Source: Saccoglossus kowalevskii (lineage: Eukaryota; Hemichordata; Enteropneusta; Harrimaniidae). Taken from it: a DNA stretch of 28,664 nucleotides. The position numbers were made by a program, and so were the translations under genes. Shown here one piece after another: positions 10,901-21,600 of this stretch (position 1 is its first letter; each line of letters starts with the position of its first letter). The stretch is from contig NW_003145788.1 of the NCBI RefSeq assembly GCF_000003605.2, positions 10,256 through 38,919 of the forward strand, written 5' to 3'. The notes beneath the pieces are model-generated. The model saw nothing but the letters and a program-made list of their open reading frames with translations. It made no database searches and was not told the DNA's origin.

Positions 10901-12326
10901 CGTCACTTTTCAATGAAACTTGGTTCATAGATGTCTTGTGACATTGTGTGAACCTGATTAGTTTTATGTTAAAATCCGCACATATTAATTTCCGTAATAA
11001 TTAGTCATTTTTCATTGATTGATATCTACAAATCATCTTATGCTCTAAGAAAATGTGACAATCTAATAAGTTTTAGGTTTAAATATATTTATATTTATTA
11101 CGTAATTTGCATAATGATTTTTCAAGAATTAATTATCACATTCTTATGAAACTTAGTACATAGGTGCTCTGGACAGTACACACTTGATTAGTTTTGGGTT
11201 GAAATTCAAGCATATCAATTACCTAATTTGCTTAATAATTACCCAAATTATTTCATAATGTAACAATCAGTTTGTATCTCATAAAAACATTTATTGTATA
11301 TCAATAAGACTTAGTATATAAGTGCATGGGACAATGTTGAAGACCTGATTAGTTTTTTTGTCTGAAATTTGTGCAATTATTTAAATTTGCATAATCATCA
11401 CATTTCATTGAAATTTGATACATAAATGCTTTCAGTCTGGGGCAATCCAGTTGTGATTAGTTTTTTAATGTTGAAAACCTTACATATTGATTATTTAATT
11501 TTTATGAGGCAATTTCTGATATCTCAAAAAATCAAATTTAAATTGAATATGTGGGAGAGGTGCACTAGAATAAATCAGACTGTAAACCACAGATGTACAA
11601 TCAAATTTATTTTCATAAACTTCAACACCATGGTTCACCTTATTTTCATGTTGTGCATCTCAAATAGCAGACCAATATTAGTCACAAACGTCTTGTTTGA
11701 AAGGCTAAGCTTTTCTTTGATTTTTCTCTGCATTTGCATACTTTTGAAACTTTTACAATAACTCCTGTCTTCTGTTGCTGCAATGTAAAATTGGTATTGA
11801 TGAATGAAAACAAGGGCAGTTATATTGACAAATTTCATTTGACTTTTAGACTACATGTAATACAATTATAAACATAAATAAACATCATCAAGATTGTGAT
11901 TTCTGTCAAATTACCTCAATTTGTTGAGGGACTACTCTTTACCGTTCTACTTCACAGCAATCTAGTTACAGACTTGATAAATTATTTAAGTTATATAGTT
12001 ATCCTGAAATATGCCCATTGTTTCTCAGTTGTACCAGTTTAGCTGTCTACAGTGCTTGTGCATCTAAATACAAATTATACATGTAGTGCATCTCTATCTA
12101 ATGAAATGATCAGTATTATTAGTGCCAGGAGCAATTTCTTCTCTGGTGGTGAAAAATCTGTATTTCCATGCATATTATTATACACTAGGATTAAAGGAGA
12201 TTGTACTATCATAATAAATATTTCTTTGTTGTGATCATTCTTCTAGCATGTCTCTCTACCATCACGCATGTCTGTCTTTTTTTACAGTTGGTTAGTCGAT
12301 TCGAAGAATCTCGTATACAAGTTTGA
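7978..12326 (+). CDS. GOLT1B: Golgi transport protein 1 (GOT1/GOLT1B), five exons, complete
   Basis: Small four-span membrane protein of ER-to-Golgi and Golgi traffic (Got1/SFT2-like family). Coding exons: 7978-8002, 8849-8940, 10081-10259, 10426-10507, 12288-12326. All introns are GT-AG (donors GTAAGT, GTAAGT, GTAAGT, GTGAGT) and phases agree, giving 138 residues, the length I recall for vertebrate GOLT1B. The tiny first exon encodes MFEVTDYQ and one base of K9. Its match is to the family start MxxxTDxQK, with an in-frame stop upstream. Hydrophobic spans are at about 13-30, 34-52, 69-89 and 93-109. Hallmarks are GLTGFGVFF (13-21), [11 protein letters not shown] (51-61), GWPLVGMI (81-88), GFFLLFKGFFP (93-103) and RRVPVLG (110-116). 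The C-terminus [12 protein letters not shown] is diverged. A candidate poly(A) signal AATAAA lies at 12409-12414. Vertebrates have A and B paralogues; an invertebrate copy may be pre-duplication. Confidence 0.95.
8941..10080 (+). other. GOLT1B intron 2
   Basis: Runs from donor GTAAGT at 8941 to acceptor TTATTTTCAG ending at 10080. Apart from the MITE at 9345-9546 nothing is recognised. The open frame beginning at 9976 runs through the acceptor into exon 3; its first 35 codons are intronic. Confidence 0.8.
9345..9546. mobile_element. Palindromic MITE, copy 1 (GOLT1B intron 2)
   Basis: The ends are inverted: TCTGTAAAATAATTTATTTT at the left, and AAAATAAACTTTTTTACAGTA at the right, with GCTGAAGGAATG and TCCAGC(G/T)A motifs inside. 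Further copies lie at 15986-16168 and 25723-25911 with the same order of internal motifs (GTGAAAATAAAATCCAGC, CATCAAAAATCAGTGAAAAT and variants). There is no coding capacity. Confidence 0.75.
10555..11440. repeat. Diverged tandem repeats of about 115-160 bp (GOLT1B intron 4)
   Basis: A recurring order of motifs is seen about six times: a 'CAATGAAATTTGGTA/CATAG-TGCTCTGG' stretch, then 'CTGATTAGTTTTGGGTT', then 'ATATTAATTACCTAATTTGCATAAT'. The AATTTGCAT landmark falls at about 10718, 10845, 11105, 11225 (as AATTTGCTT) and 11385, with a degenerate unit near 10990. A CTCTCACTCTCTC microsatellite and a TGTATGTATG stretch precede the array. It is noncoding, and the 11426-11761 open frame overlapping its end is not gene-like. 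Confidence 0.75.
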
Positions 12327-12980
12327 AACCCTGTTTTCTACAAACTTTCATTGTACTTTTCTACTAATCAGTCCTTCACCAGGGATCAGATATCAGATGA
12401 CTGCATTAAATAAAAAAAATAAAAAACATGTTACCATGGTAACTTTATTTTTGTATGTATTATTACAGTTTGTATTTATTGGTGACAATGAAGAAAGTTT
12501 GGCTTGAATCGATTCCAGGAAATTGACTTTGTATGACGTGTCCATGAAATGTAAAAAAAAACAAAAAAAAACTGCAGCATTTGTGTATTATGTAATGTGT
12601 CAGTGTATTTTTTTTAAAATATTTAGCCTGTACACTTTAATGTTTTTACAAGAACTTTCAATAATGTAAAAAGCATTGTGATCATGGCCTTTCAGTTTTA
12701 ACTGATGGTCAAAGAAAGATAACCACATTTGCTCTACTAGAAGCGAACAATTGCACTTACTAGTAGTTTATGCAGGAACCATGTTACTTACCTCTGTCCT
12801 TGATGCAAGTGCATGTGCTGCTAATATAGCAAATACGGTAGATGACATCAAGATTACTGATTAATAAACCAATCATTTTAAAAGTTGTATTGTCTTCTAT
12901 GTGTTGTTGAAAGGCTTTAACACATACTTGTGAAATAACTTGGGACATGAACAAAAGTAACAAGCAGCCTCTCGGCTGAG
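12327..12980 (+). other. GOLT1B 3' UTR and downstream intergenic DNA
   Basis: The region after the TGA at 12324-12326 is A/T-rich, with an AATAAA at 12409-12414 and A-runs near 12554-12571. The transcript end is not determined. No other gene is seen. Confidence 0.4.
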
Positions 12981-12981
12981 A

Positions 12982-13486
12982 TAGCTCCGCTGTTAGGAAT
13001 GCACATTTCATATAAAAAACAGAAAGTATCATTAAAAAATGAACAATATGTATAGTATCAAAACAATCAGACTTGCGGTTTTCAACAAGATGTGGAGAAT
13101 ATCACTTTTTACCAAAAATTACAAAAATATTCATCAAAATTAGAAAATTAAAGATATCATTACAAAATGAACAAATCTGAGAGAGGTCCACATGTAATAC
13201 CTATATATGTAATATCAAAGCAACTGGACTTGCGGTTTTCAACAAGAAGTCGAAAATATCACTTTTTACCAAAAATGACAAAAATATTCACCAAAATTAG
13301 AGAATTGAAGATATCATGAAATGAACAAATCTGTGAGGTCTACCCAAGGTACATGTACACCAAGTATCAAAGCATTCAGGCTTGTAGTTTTCAAGAAGAA
13401 GTTGAAAAAGTAAAACATTGACACAGACGACGACGGACAATCACTCATATGATAAGCTCCGCTCGACAAAGTCGACAGTGGAGCTA
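12982..13486. mobile_element. Inverted-repeat-bounded element holding three about 155-bp tandem units
   Basis: The left end TAGCTCCGCTGT (12982-12993) is the reverse complement, with one mismatch, of ACAGTGGAGCTA (13475-13486). Inside are three direct units marked by ACTTGCGGTTTTCAACAAG at 13071 and 13228 and a diverged CTTGTAGTTTTCAAGAAG at 13381 (spacing about 157 and 152). The shared downstream text includes AATATCACTTTTTACCAAAAA in the first two. After the third unit comes GACGACGGACAA, then a terminal hairpin at 13453-13486 (TAAGCTCCGCT ... AGTGGAGCTA). It is non-autonomous, with no transposase. Confidence 0.65.
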
Positions 13487-13489
13487 AAA

Positions 13490-14550
13490 ATATATGGTAT
13501 TCACGAGTTATTAGTGTTGAATTTTGATTTTGTCACCAAATACACTTTTTGTCATGACAATCTAAAAATCTATGCTCAATTCTTTGTGTACTTGCTAAAT
13601 GCAACCGACCTAGGGAGTATGTAATGTTCAAAGTTCACTTTGACACTGGCAACACAAATAAAATTGTAGCATGTTAGCGAGCAAATTTACATTGGCATTC
13701 AAGTGTTACATTCAGTTGGCAGTAGTGATTCAGAATGAAAGAGCCTAAATAATGTACAAGAGATTGAGTGTAATTTTGAAATAAAAATGTTATGTAGGAT
13801 TCAGTGATAGACGCCCTTTCCAGCTGTAATATAAAAAGTGCAGCTCGAAAGTGACTGTAATTTCGGTGGGCCTATGCAATCGTATGTTCAGATTCATATT
13901 TTGATACACTGTCCCATATACATTCTTTGTTTTAAACCCAAACATCAAAATTCCCCATATGTATATCTATGCGATGTGATTTATATAAATACAAAGTTTT
14001 TTTTACAATGTGTGCATTTTGCAGATTTCTACTAATTATGTCAGAAACATTGCTACAGCGTACTTGCTATAGTGGTTACACAGAAGCTGGATTTGATATG
14101 CATTGATAGCTAAATAAACTGGATTTACTTTTTCTTCTGATTTCTAGTGAGATTTGTCATGTTTTACTCTAAAGCTACAATAATTGTGCTATTAAGACAG
14201 GGTCACACCACTGAACAAAGTTTACTGGAAATGAGATCATGGCATAACTACCATCCAGAGTTCTTAACCAATTACTTAGTGAGTGGACTCTGAAGAAAGT
14301 AGTCAAAATTTGATGTTGTATACCAATTATATCTCATCAATTACATACATTTGTATTTTGAATTATAACCAACTTTACCTTTTGAGTGCCATAATTTTTC
14401 TTTACATAATTTTGGTCCAGATTTTCAGAAAAATTATGAAAACTATTTTGTGAAGGATGACAAAAGTTGACTTTGAAGCTGAAATATTGTGAACATCACA
14501 ACACATTCTTTTAATGGTGTTCGTGGTGCATTCTGTTCAATCAATATGGA
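13490..14550. other. Intergenic DNA, no gene recognised
   Basis: No exon with family resemblance or repeat with clear ends is seen. The short open frames at 13418-13624 and 13838-14035 lack features of real proteins. Confidence 0.35.
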
Positions 14551-14557
14551 TTCCATG

Positions 14558-14945
14558 TGGAAGGGGGCAAAGGCGGTAGCTGGTACAATTTTATGGGAAA
14601 TAAAAAGTGCTTTTTACAATTTACAAGGAAAAAGACATTTTTACAGTTTACAGTGAAAATTGAATTTTGCAGTGAATTGTGTCATCTAGTCTTTTTACAG
14701 TTTCGAAAATGTAATTTCCCTGGATTCTTCTTTCCATTTCTTTTTTTAATTTGGATGTAAATTCTTGTACGTACCGAGAAAAATGAGACATTTTTACAGT
14801 GTACGAAAAAAATATTTGATTGATTACGTTGTACATCTAGCCTGTGATTACAGAATTATAGAATTTATTTTTTCAATTTACGTTGTACGAACAAAAAAAT
14901 ATTGCAATTACATTGAACGAAAATAACCCTTGCCCCCCCCCTCCC
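14558..14945. mobile_element. Short element with G-rich/C-rich inverted ends and internal TTTACAGT-type repeats
   Basis: The left end GGAAGGGGGCAAAGG (14560-14574) is mirrored by CCTTGCCCCCCCCTCCC (14928-14944). The interior carries repeated TTTTTACAGTTTA, TTTTTACAGTGTACGA and AATTTACGTTGTACGAA motifs at irregular 40-90 bp intervals. It is noncoding. The C8 run makes the exact right edge uncertain. Confidence 0.5.
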
Positions 14946-15046
14946 ATGTGATGTGTACTGGGTAAAATTTGAATGTATACTACCAGTCTTTCAGATAACA
15001 CCAGAGGGCAGCATACTCGTGTTAAGTCATCTGAATGGCTACCGTA

Positions 15047-15204
15047 AAATCTGTATTAGAAGCTGTCACACTCATTCTTTTTGAACAATTGAGAACCACA
15101 AAAAATTCACCATTTCTCGTATGTATAGATGCTCTAATAGAAGACGCATTCCCTCTGTTGCATTGTACCATTTTAATAGAAGATGCGGCTTCTAATACAG
15201 ATTT
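15047..15204. repeat. Perfect 17-bp inverted repeat bounding a 158-bp hairpin element
   Basis: AAATCTGTATTAGAAGC (15047-15063) and GCTTCTAATACAGATTT (15188-15204) are exact reverse complements. Two CTAATAGAAGA / TTAATAGAAGA motifs lie between them at about 15134 and 15174. The open frame 15035-15289 that crosses the structure is probably a by-product. Likely a small MITE. Confidence 0.7.
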
Positions 15205-15209
15205 TAAAG

Positions 15210-15980
15210 TATTTTTTTTTCAAATTGCAAATTCAGTGTTTGAAGCCATTTTATATCAACTTTGCTGGGACTTTTTGCGATGTCAATAGAATTGAACATA
15301 GTTTTCTGATGCAAAATACAAATGAAATATCACATTAAGCTTTCATCTCCTGTACAGTGTTTATGAACATTTTCAGCATGCAGAAGCTAAGTGTATGAAA
15401 CTACATCTATTATTTCAGTCAAGCCAATTGCATTACCTATTGCATCAGCATTTAAAGATTGAACATTTTATTAAAAAAAAAACAAATTAGGCAGATTACT
15501 GGTAATACCGTTTGTGACATGCAATTATCAATTCAATTCCATGTTTGTTGAAATAACCAAATTCATGCTCAAACACCTACCTGTAAAAGATGTAGACAGA
15601 AAAGCAGATATTCAAGGTGCGATTAATGATTCTATAAAGAGTTACAAGATCTACTTGCACAATTTTAGTTTATAAATGGAACATTCCATTTCTTTTAACA
15701 GAACATGTTTTGTGTAATTTTACTCTTCCAATAAATGAATACATTCCTAAATTGACCACAGAGTACTGACATTGGCATGTAACAATGCCCGAATAAAACC
15801 ACATAGAAGTGCACAACTTGCTGGTACTTCCATGACAAGAGTTTGACACTGGGAAAATTCAGAATGGCTCTAGACAAGAAGAACACTAGTGAAGAATGTT
15901 TTCTGGTCAATCATACAAAGTGCACTAAAATAATACCAAAATTCACAGCTTTGAAGCAAATTTTAACTCACCTTGGTGAA
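15210..15980. other. Intergenic DNA, no gene recognised
   Basis: No conserved exon is seen on either strand. Overlapping short open frames at 15695-15910 (-) and 15843-16028 (+) have no recognisable similarity. Confidence 0.35.
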
Positions 15981-15985
15981 GGCCA

Positions 15986-16168
15986 TACTGTAGAATACTT
16001 TATTTTCGCTGAAGAGATGATTCCGTGAAAATAAAATCCAGCGAATATACTTTTTTCCCCTATATTTCACATTAAACTCATGAAAAATCAGTGAAAATAA
16101 ATTCCAAGCATAACGCCCAAAAAGCTTTTTCAGCGAAAATTCCAGCGAAAATAAAGTATTCCACAGTA
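15986..16168. mobile_element. Palindromic MITE, copy 2
   Basis: Begins TACTGTAGAATACTTTATTT and ends ATAAAGTATTCCACAGTA, so the ends are near-perfect inverted repeats. Internal order is as in the other two copies: TTCGCTGAAG, GTGAAAATAAAATCCAGCG, CATGAAAAATCAGTGAAAAT, CAGCGAAAATTCCAGCG. Confidence 0.8.
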
Positions 16169-16455
16169 TTACATTTCTTCGCAGACATTTATTTAGATAA
16201 TACTAACAATGAGTTATGCCAAAAGCAGCCCGTTCATCTTACAAATGGAAACATTCATCTCCCATGCAAACTTTGGACATGTGTTGTATATTTTTTAAGA
16301 TAATAGTTTCATTAAAGTGGGAATAAGCTGTGATTCAAAAATGACCAAATCTTACCAAAATATTTTGTTAAGCAACGTGACCCTACACAAGGCAAATGTT
16401 GCATAAAATGCGGTGTGAAAACTAAGTTGACATTTTGTTGAAATGGGTCATGTGA

Positions 16456-16830
16456 TTAAACCGTAGAATCACCAGTGCGAGGCTTAGTCTCTAGGTAGTG
16501 ACGTATTTGACATTTCTCCCAGGACCTTTTGTAAGTTGCCATCTTGTACAGTAATGCCCAAGGTTTGCTCAACAACTGGAGACCTGGACACAACCCTGCG
16601 GCCATCTCTCGACTTGAAAGTGATAGCGCACAAGCTATGCTTTCAGTGTCCACATTTCGGCGGTGGCCGTTACAAATTGGGACTCATGACACAGAAAATG
16701 TTTCATTAAAAATGCAAGTTAGAGAAAAAAAATCTATTGTTACAGCTGCTGCTGCTTTATTGACATGTACATACAGGATAACTGAACGTCCCACTACAAG
16801 TCTTTGTTTACCAGATATGAATTAATACAA
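16456..16830. other. Locally GC-richer patch with ATGGC motifs, function unknown
   Basis: GC and CpG rise over about 16480-16680. On the minus strand AGATGGCCGC and CAAGATGGCAAC occur, resembling YY1-type start-site motifs of housekeeping promoters. Open frames exist on both strands (16456-16653 minus, 16544-16825 plus), but neither resembles a known protein and no downstream exons were recognised. It may be a relic promoter or an old insertion. Confidence 0.25.
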
Positions 16831-16989
16831 AATGGGCTTTATTTATTGTTAAATAAACCAGTCTGAGAATTGAAACCACCTTACATGGAAAAATAGAAAA
16901 CATAAACGCACACAAGAAGTGACTGCAATGCAGTTGTAAAATCTCATTGCAATCGGGAGCAGCGTTTTTTTTAAAAACAAAATGTTCGT

Positions 16990-17275
16990 CAGTTGGCCAT
17001 TTTGAATTCAATGTGAATCAAAGTTAAACCTCTGCAAAGTTCTTGTGTGAATACAGAATATATGCAATCATTGTTGTTTTATAAAATTGTATCTAAGGAC
17101 TGAAAATTCCAACAGTCACTAAAAGTGCAATAGCATTAGCGGTTTAGATCAGCCAGCAGATGTTCAGCACCAATAAATAGCAAATTTGATCGAAATCCGT
17201 TAGACAACATTTGATCCAAATCTGCTTTAATGTTTTTGAGATTTTGCCTACACAGACACGCACAACTCATTGCTT
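16990..17275. repeat. Dispersed-repeat pieces
   Basis: CAGTTGGCCATTTTGAATTC at 16990-17009 matches motifs near 2131 and 24772. Text at 17180-17270 (AATTTGATCGAAATCCGTTAGAC, then ACAGACACGCACAAC) has the structure of a dispersed family seen again at 24830-24870. Boundaries are not defined. Confidence 0.4.
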
Positions 17276-17279
17276 TGAA

Positions 17280-18540
17280 CACACAGGAACTAAATACAAA
17301 ATGACGTACATCAAGTTCCTATTATGCTCGATATATGTGCCAAGTCTGAATATCTGTTTATTCATGACCGAGATCGGAATGGCAGAGATACTTGATTTTG
17401 ATGCATTTTCACCATTAAATAGATTGATTTGCAAAGTTTTAATAATGCTCATTCCAGCCACGCTAAAAACGCCATGGCTCATTTGTGATACATATTACAC
17501 AGTTTGAAGTACAAAGAGACACAAGTGAAATAAATAGTGATATTTCAAGTTGCTTGGAACTTATTTTCACATCACTTTCGATAATATCGGTAAACACACA
17601 AATAAAAAAAACCTCTCAGAAAATGTTAAGGAGAAAACATTCCAGATTGAATGTTCTACTCCCATTATAATCTATAAGGTACAAAAAATAGTTAAAGCCA
17701 TGTTCTTACTAAAAAGAAATGCGTGTTATTTAAGCACAAGCAATCGGGACCTGCTTTACAAACTGCCATGCAAAGAGCTTCAAGAATTTGATTTCTATAT
17801 GCAATACTGTCAGAGAAGATCTTGAATAAATGTGTGAATTTTATATCCTAAGGTAGCGGCAATTGTGAACTGTTAAATGAGAAAACAAAATCTGATATAA
17901 AGCACAAGAATGTGTCAACTTCACATTATATTTTAAAATGGGTCAAGTAAGTCATCTGTGTAGAGTGACATCTGTGTAAACTTTTTTCGCATACAAATGC
18001 TGGAACTGATGGAAATTGGGCAGTAGCACAAGTGTTCCCTCTAAGCCTTATTTTTCGGACTATTTTCTTAATGAAAAGGACAATTTGAAAAGCATTCCTT
18101 TTAATTTTACATATTTTGCATTTTAAATGCACCAGATTTAACAACATGGTTTTTGAGATGAAATCAAAACATTTTTTCAAATCTACCCAATGGGAACACC
18201 AAGTAAGACCCAACATGAATGAATGGTATATGATAACAATATTGATTCCCCAAGAGAGTTGAGTGTATACCTTTAATGCTGTGCTTGGAATGAACTTGCA
18301 CACAGTTCAAAACTTCATACAAAATAAAACAGCAGGGAATTCATTACTGTTATGTTATACCTTATAACTGATTAAAATGAATTTAACAAGACAACATAAA
18401 AAAGATACAAAATATGAAAATTCAGCTGTCTGTGGTTCAATTTTAAATATGAAACATAAATAACCTTTAAAAAATCCAGCAACTAGTTTTAATGTGTGTA
18501 AATACTACAAGACATGCTTGGCAGCTTGGTGTAAAAAGCT
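17280..18540. other. Intergenic DNA between convergent genes, no gene recognised
   Basis: Several 60-125 codon open frames exist on both strands (the longest is minus 17926-18303). None shows domain-like composition, splice-site support or familiar motifs. Confidence 0.35.
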
Positions 18541-18548
18541 ATAAAGAA

Positions 18549-18554
18549 TTTATT
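18549..18554 (-). terminator. Candidate FNBP4 poly(A) signal
   Basis: AATAAA on the minus strand, about 140 nt downstream of the FNBP4 stop codon at 18693-18695. It is the nearest canonical hexamer I noted; the real cleavage site is not known. Confidence 0.35.
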
Positions 18555-18692
18555 CTATATGGTATGGTATGCTACTCCTCACTAAATAGTTATTGATAAA
18601 CAAAAACAATGATCTTCATAGACAAGTTATGAGATATTTTGTAAAATGACGTATAAAATGGAAATTTGTTCAAAAATAGTACAAAAATAACA

Positions 18693-21600
18693 TTATGTGT
18701 TTTCAGATGGTTTCTTTCGTTTGAGTCTCTCTCTCCAGTTGCCTTGAATTTGTTGAAAGTTGGGATTATAATTTGCAGTTCCACTGAAAAATAAAATATA
18801 GTTAAAGTTAGATCGAGTTGCATATTAATACTTCAAATCACACTGCAACAATAAATGGTTAGAAATATTCACACTTTAATGTCCTAAACTCTGTGTTTTC
18901 AATACTTGGAATGTATAGTTGGTCGGGGTGTGTACTACATACACCATAAAGAGTACAAACTATGTTTATCAATGAATCCAACAAGGAAGTACTGATGATG
19001 TCAAAGGCTGCACTGGCTTGATTTCTGACAGGATCTGAGATTCTATATCTTCCTGTCCATCGCACGTCATAACCAACCAATCAAACTAATGATCAAAGGC
19101 AATGTTGTACAGACATTCATTCATGGCAATTCATTCTCTCTTGTCAAAAAGCATCTATTTGGGAAATTGGACTTTGATTTGTTACTAGTAAAGAGATTGC
19201 CACAAACCACACTCATATTATTTACTTAATTATTGTTATTCCCAAAATTCTTGACTACCTTTGAATCTGAGATTTTTTCCACTCTGCTATCTGTCGTTGT
19301 GCTACTACAGTTTTATCTTCTTCTGATGACGAACTTTGTTCCTCCTCTTTTTCAACTTCTTGTTTTATTTGTTGCCACTTTTGTACAAGCGCTGGAAGTT
19401 CTTTTTTCTTTTTTATTGCACTCTTTTTCATCTGAAACATTAATGTTAATAAACATCAACATCTACTAATATTTTTATAAGTAAAAACGTCAGTCTTTAG
19501 GAACTATAAAAATGCACACCATGTAGAATAACTTCCATTTTATACCTTGAAACAAGAGCAACCTATAATAAATTCTAGTGATATTTAAACGTTGCATGGT
19601 GAATTTGTTATTGACAGGACCCCACATTTTCAACACTTGGCAGCATGCCAATCAAGTGAGATTAATATAGCAAATATAGCAAATATACTAATAAAGCAAA
19701 TATGGTATTTAGAAAATAAGCTTAAATATTAACTTGAAAGGCATTTGTCAAAACATTGGATGTACAAGAAAATACATACACAATTAAACAAACAAAAACT
19801 ACACTATTGTACAACACGTCAACATGAATCATTTACATACCCGTTTCACTTTTTTCACTTTAGCAGTAGGAGCATTTGTGGTTGGTTGTTTAGGTACCAT
19901 TGGTACTGTTGATGCTATCACTGGATCACTGATAATCATAACAGGTTTACTGCTGGCTACTGTCCCAGCTGCAATTGTACTCTCAATACCCGTATATAAC
20001 ATCTGTGGCTGTCCAATAACAGTAGCTGTTTCTACTGGATCCATAATAGGCGCAGGGGGTACTTGAACTGCTGGTCTAGCCACCGGAAGAACTTGGGCAA
20101 TAATATCATGCCGTGGTGGTGAAAGCCCTGGTGGTGGTGGAGGGGGTGAATCCATCGGAGGAGGTGGTGGTGGCGGCGATGATGATGGAGGTAATGGTGG
20201 GGTTGACACATCAACATTAGCATCACATATATCCATATCAACATCCAGAATTTCACCGTCTTCAGGGGAATCTGGAAGTGGAGGTGGTGTTTCAGGTGGG
20301 GGAGGTGGTGGCGGAGGTTCTAAAACCGGTGGTAATGGTGGCAACGGACTTGAACTATCACCTGATGGTGATACTGGTAAAGGAAGCATCACTGATGTAG
20401 GTATTGTGGGTTCTAGAAAAAAAAATCAATGAATCGGATCACAATGTGACATTATTCATGACTATATGCTTAACAATGAAATAACTTAACCCAGACAAAC
20501 TCATTGAATAGACAACTTGTATAATGATGATTATAATGGATTTGAATATTTAATAATTTATAATACCTATAGGTGTAAACAATGTGGTACTAGCTGCACT
20601 TGCAGCCATAGCATTCTGCATTCCTTTTTCATTATCTTCATGATATTCTGGGACTAGGGATGTGCTTTCACCCTTTTCTTTTTCTTTCTCTAGAACCTCA
20701 GTTGGAAATTCCCACTGACTCTCTCCTGTTGAATTGTTGGTGTAATAATACTGCTTGTGTATCCTATAGTCCAATGATAGGAAAGAAAACAGACAACAGA
20801 GTATTAGCTTCTTTACTTCAAAATTGTCAACTTAAAGCCTTTAATATTTAGCCTTCAAGTATGACAACAGTGGTGAAGCAAGTTAGTAGAACACAAGAAT
20901 GGGTTGTGTTTCTTGTTCTTTGGAACAAGTTGCTCTGAAATATAAAAATAAGAATCAAAGGCAAAATTTTGGTCACAGAAGTGTTAACTATTTTTCACTT
21001 CAACAGAAGACCGTAGGGTGTGTTTACTGTAAAAAAAAAATACTCAAGTAAAAATATTTCATATGGATTGCCATGAATAAAAAGTAAGACATCCATGATG
21101 GTAAACTACAATGTCACTACATGTAACATTACACCATGTCTACCAGGTATTCTAGTATCATGTGCACTCTGACACATGATGTAAGGCAATATAGGGAATC
21201 AATTACCATTCTGAACTGTGCCCAGAATCTAAACATTTGATATGCCTTGGGGTTTACACATTGAAATAAGACAGTGACAAAAATGACAATATCGGTACTA
21301 TCCTTTGTTATTCAAATTTATTGTCGAACAACTCTGCTCAGCTATAAATCTTTCTTTATGTAACTGGCTTTCAAAGTTATCAAAATTAACTATCAGATTT
21401 GTTTGATTATCATTATGTTGTTATTTTTACACTGTCTTTATTCATTAAAACATCTCCCTCCTGAAAAGCAATATCTGAAATAACCAGATCAAACATGCAA
21501 TGTGTACAAAATGCATAATATTGAGAAAAATAAACCACACGTAAAAGAGTTTTCACTAACCGCACCAGATCCGTCTTCTTTCACCATATTCCAGTATTCC

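Noticed and set aside
11426-11761. 111-codon hydrophobic open frame (+)
   Set aside because: Lies inside GOLT1B intron 4 at the edge of the tandem repeat. The hydrophobicity comes from T-rich sequence.
15035-15289. 84-codon open frame starting MATVKSVLEAV
   Set aside because: Crosses the 158-bp inverted-repeat element, so the apparent protein is made of the hairpin arms.
17926-18303. 125-codon minus-strand open frame
   Set aside because: Composition like translated AT-rich noncoding DNA, no recognisable motifs, and no splice or neighbour context. It lies downstream of FNBP4's end.
19824-20066. 80-codon plus-strand open frame resembling a membrane protein
   Set aside because: Antisense of the proline-rich FNBP4 exon; the family match is clearly on the minus strand.
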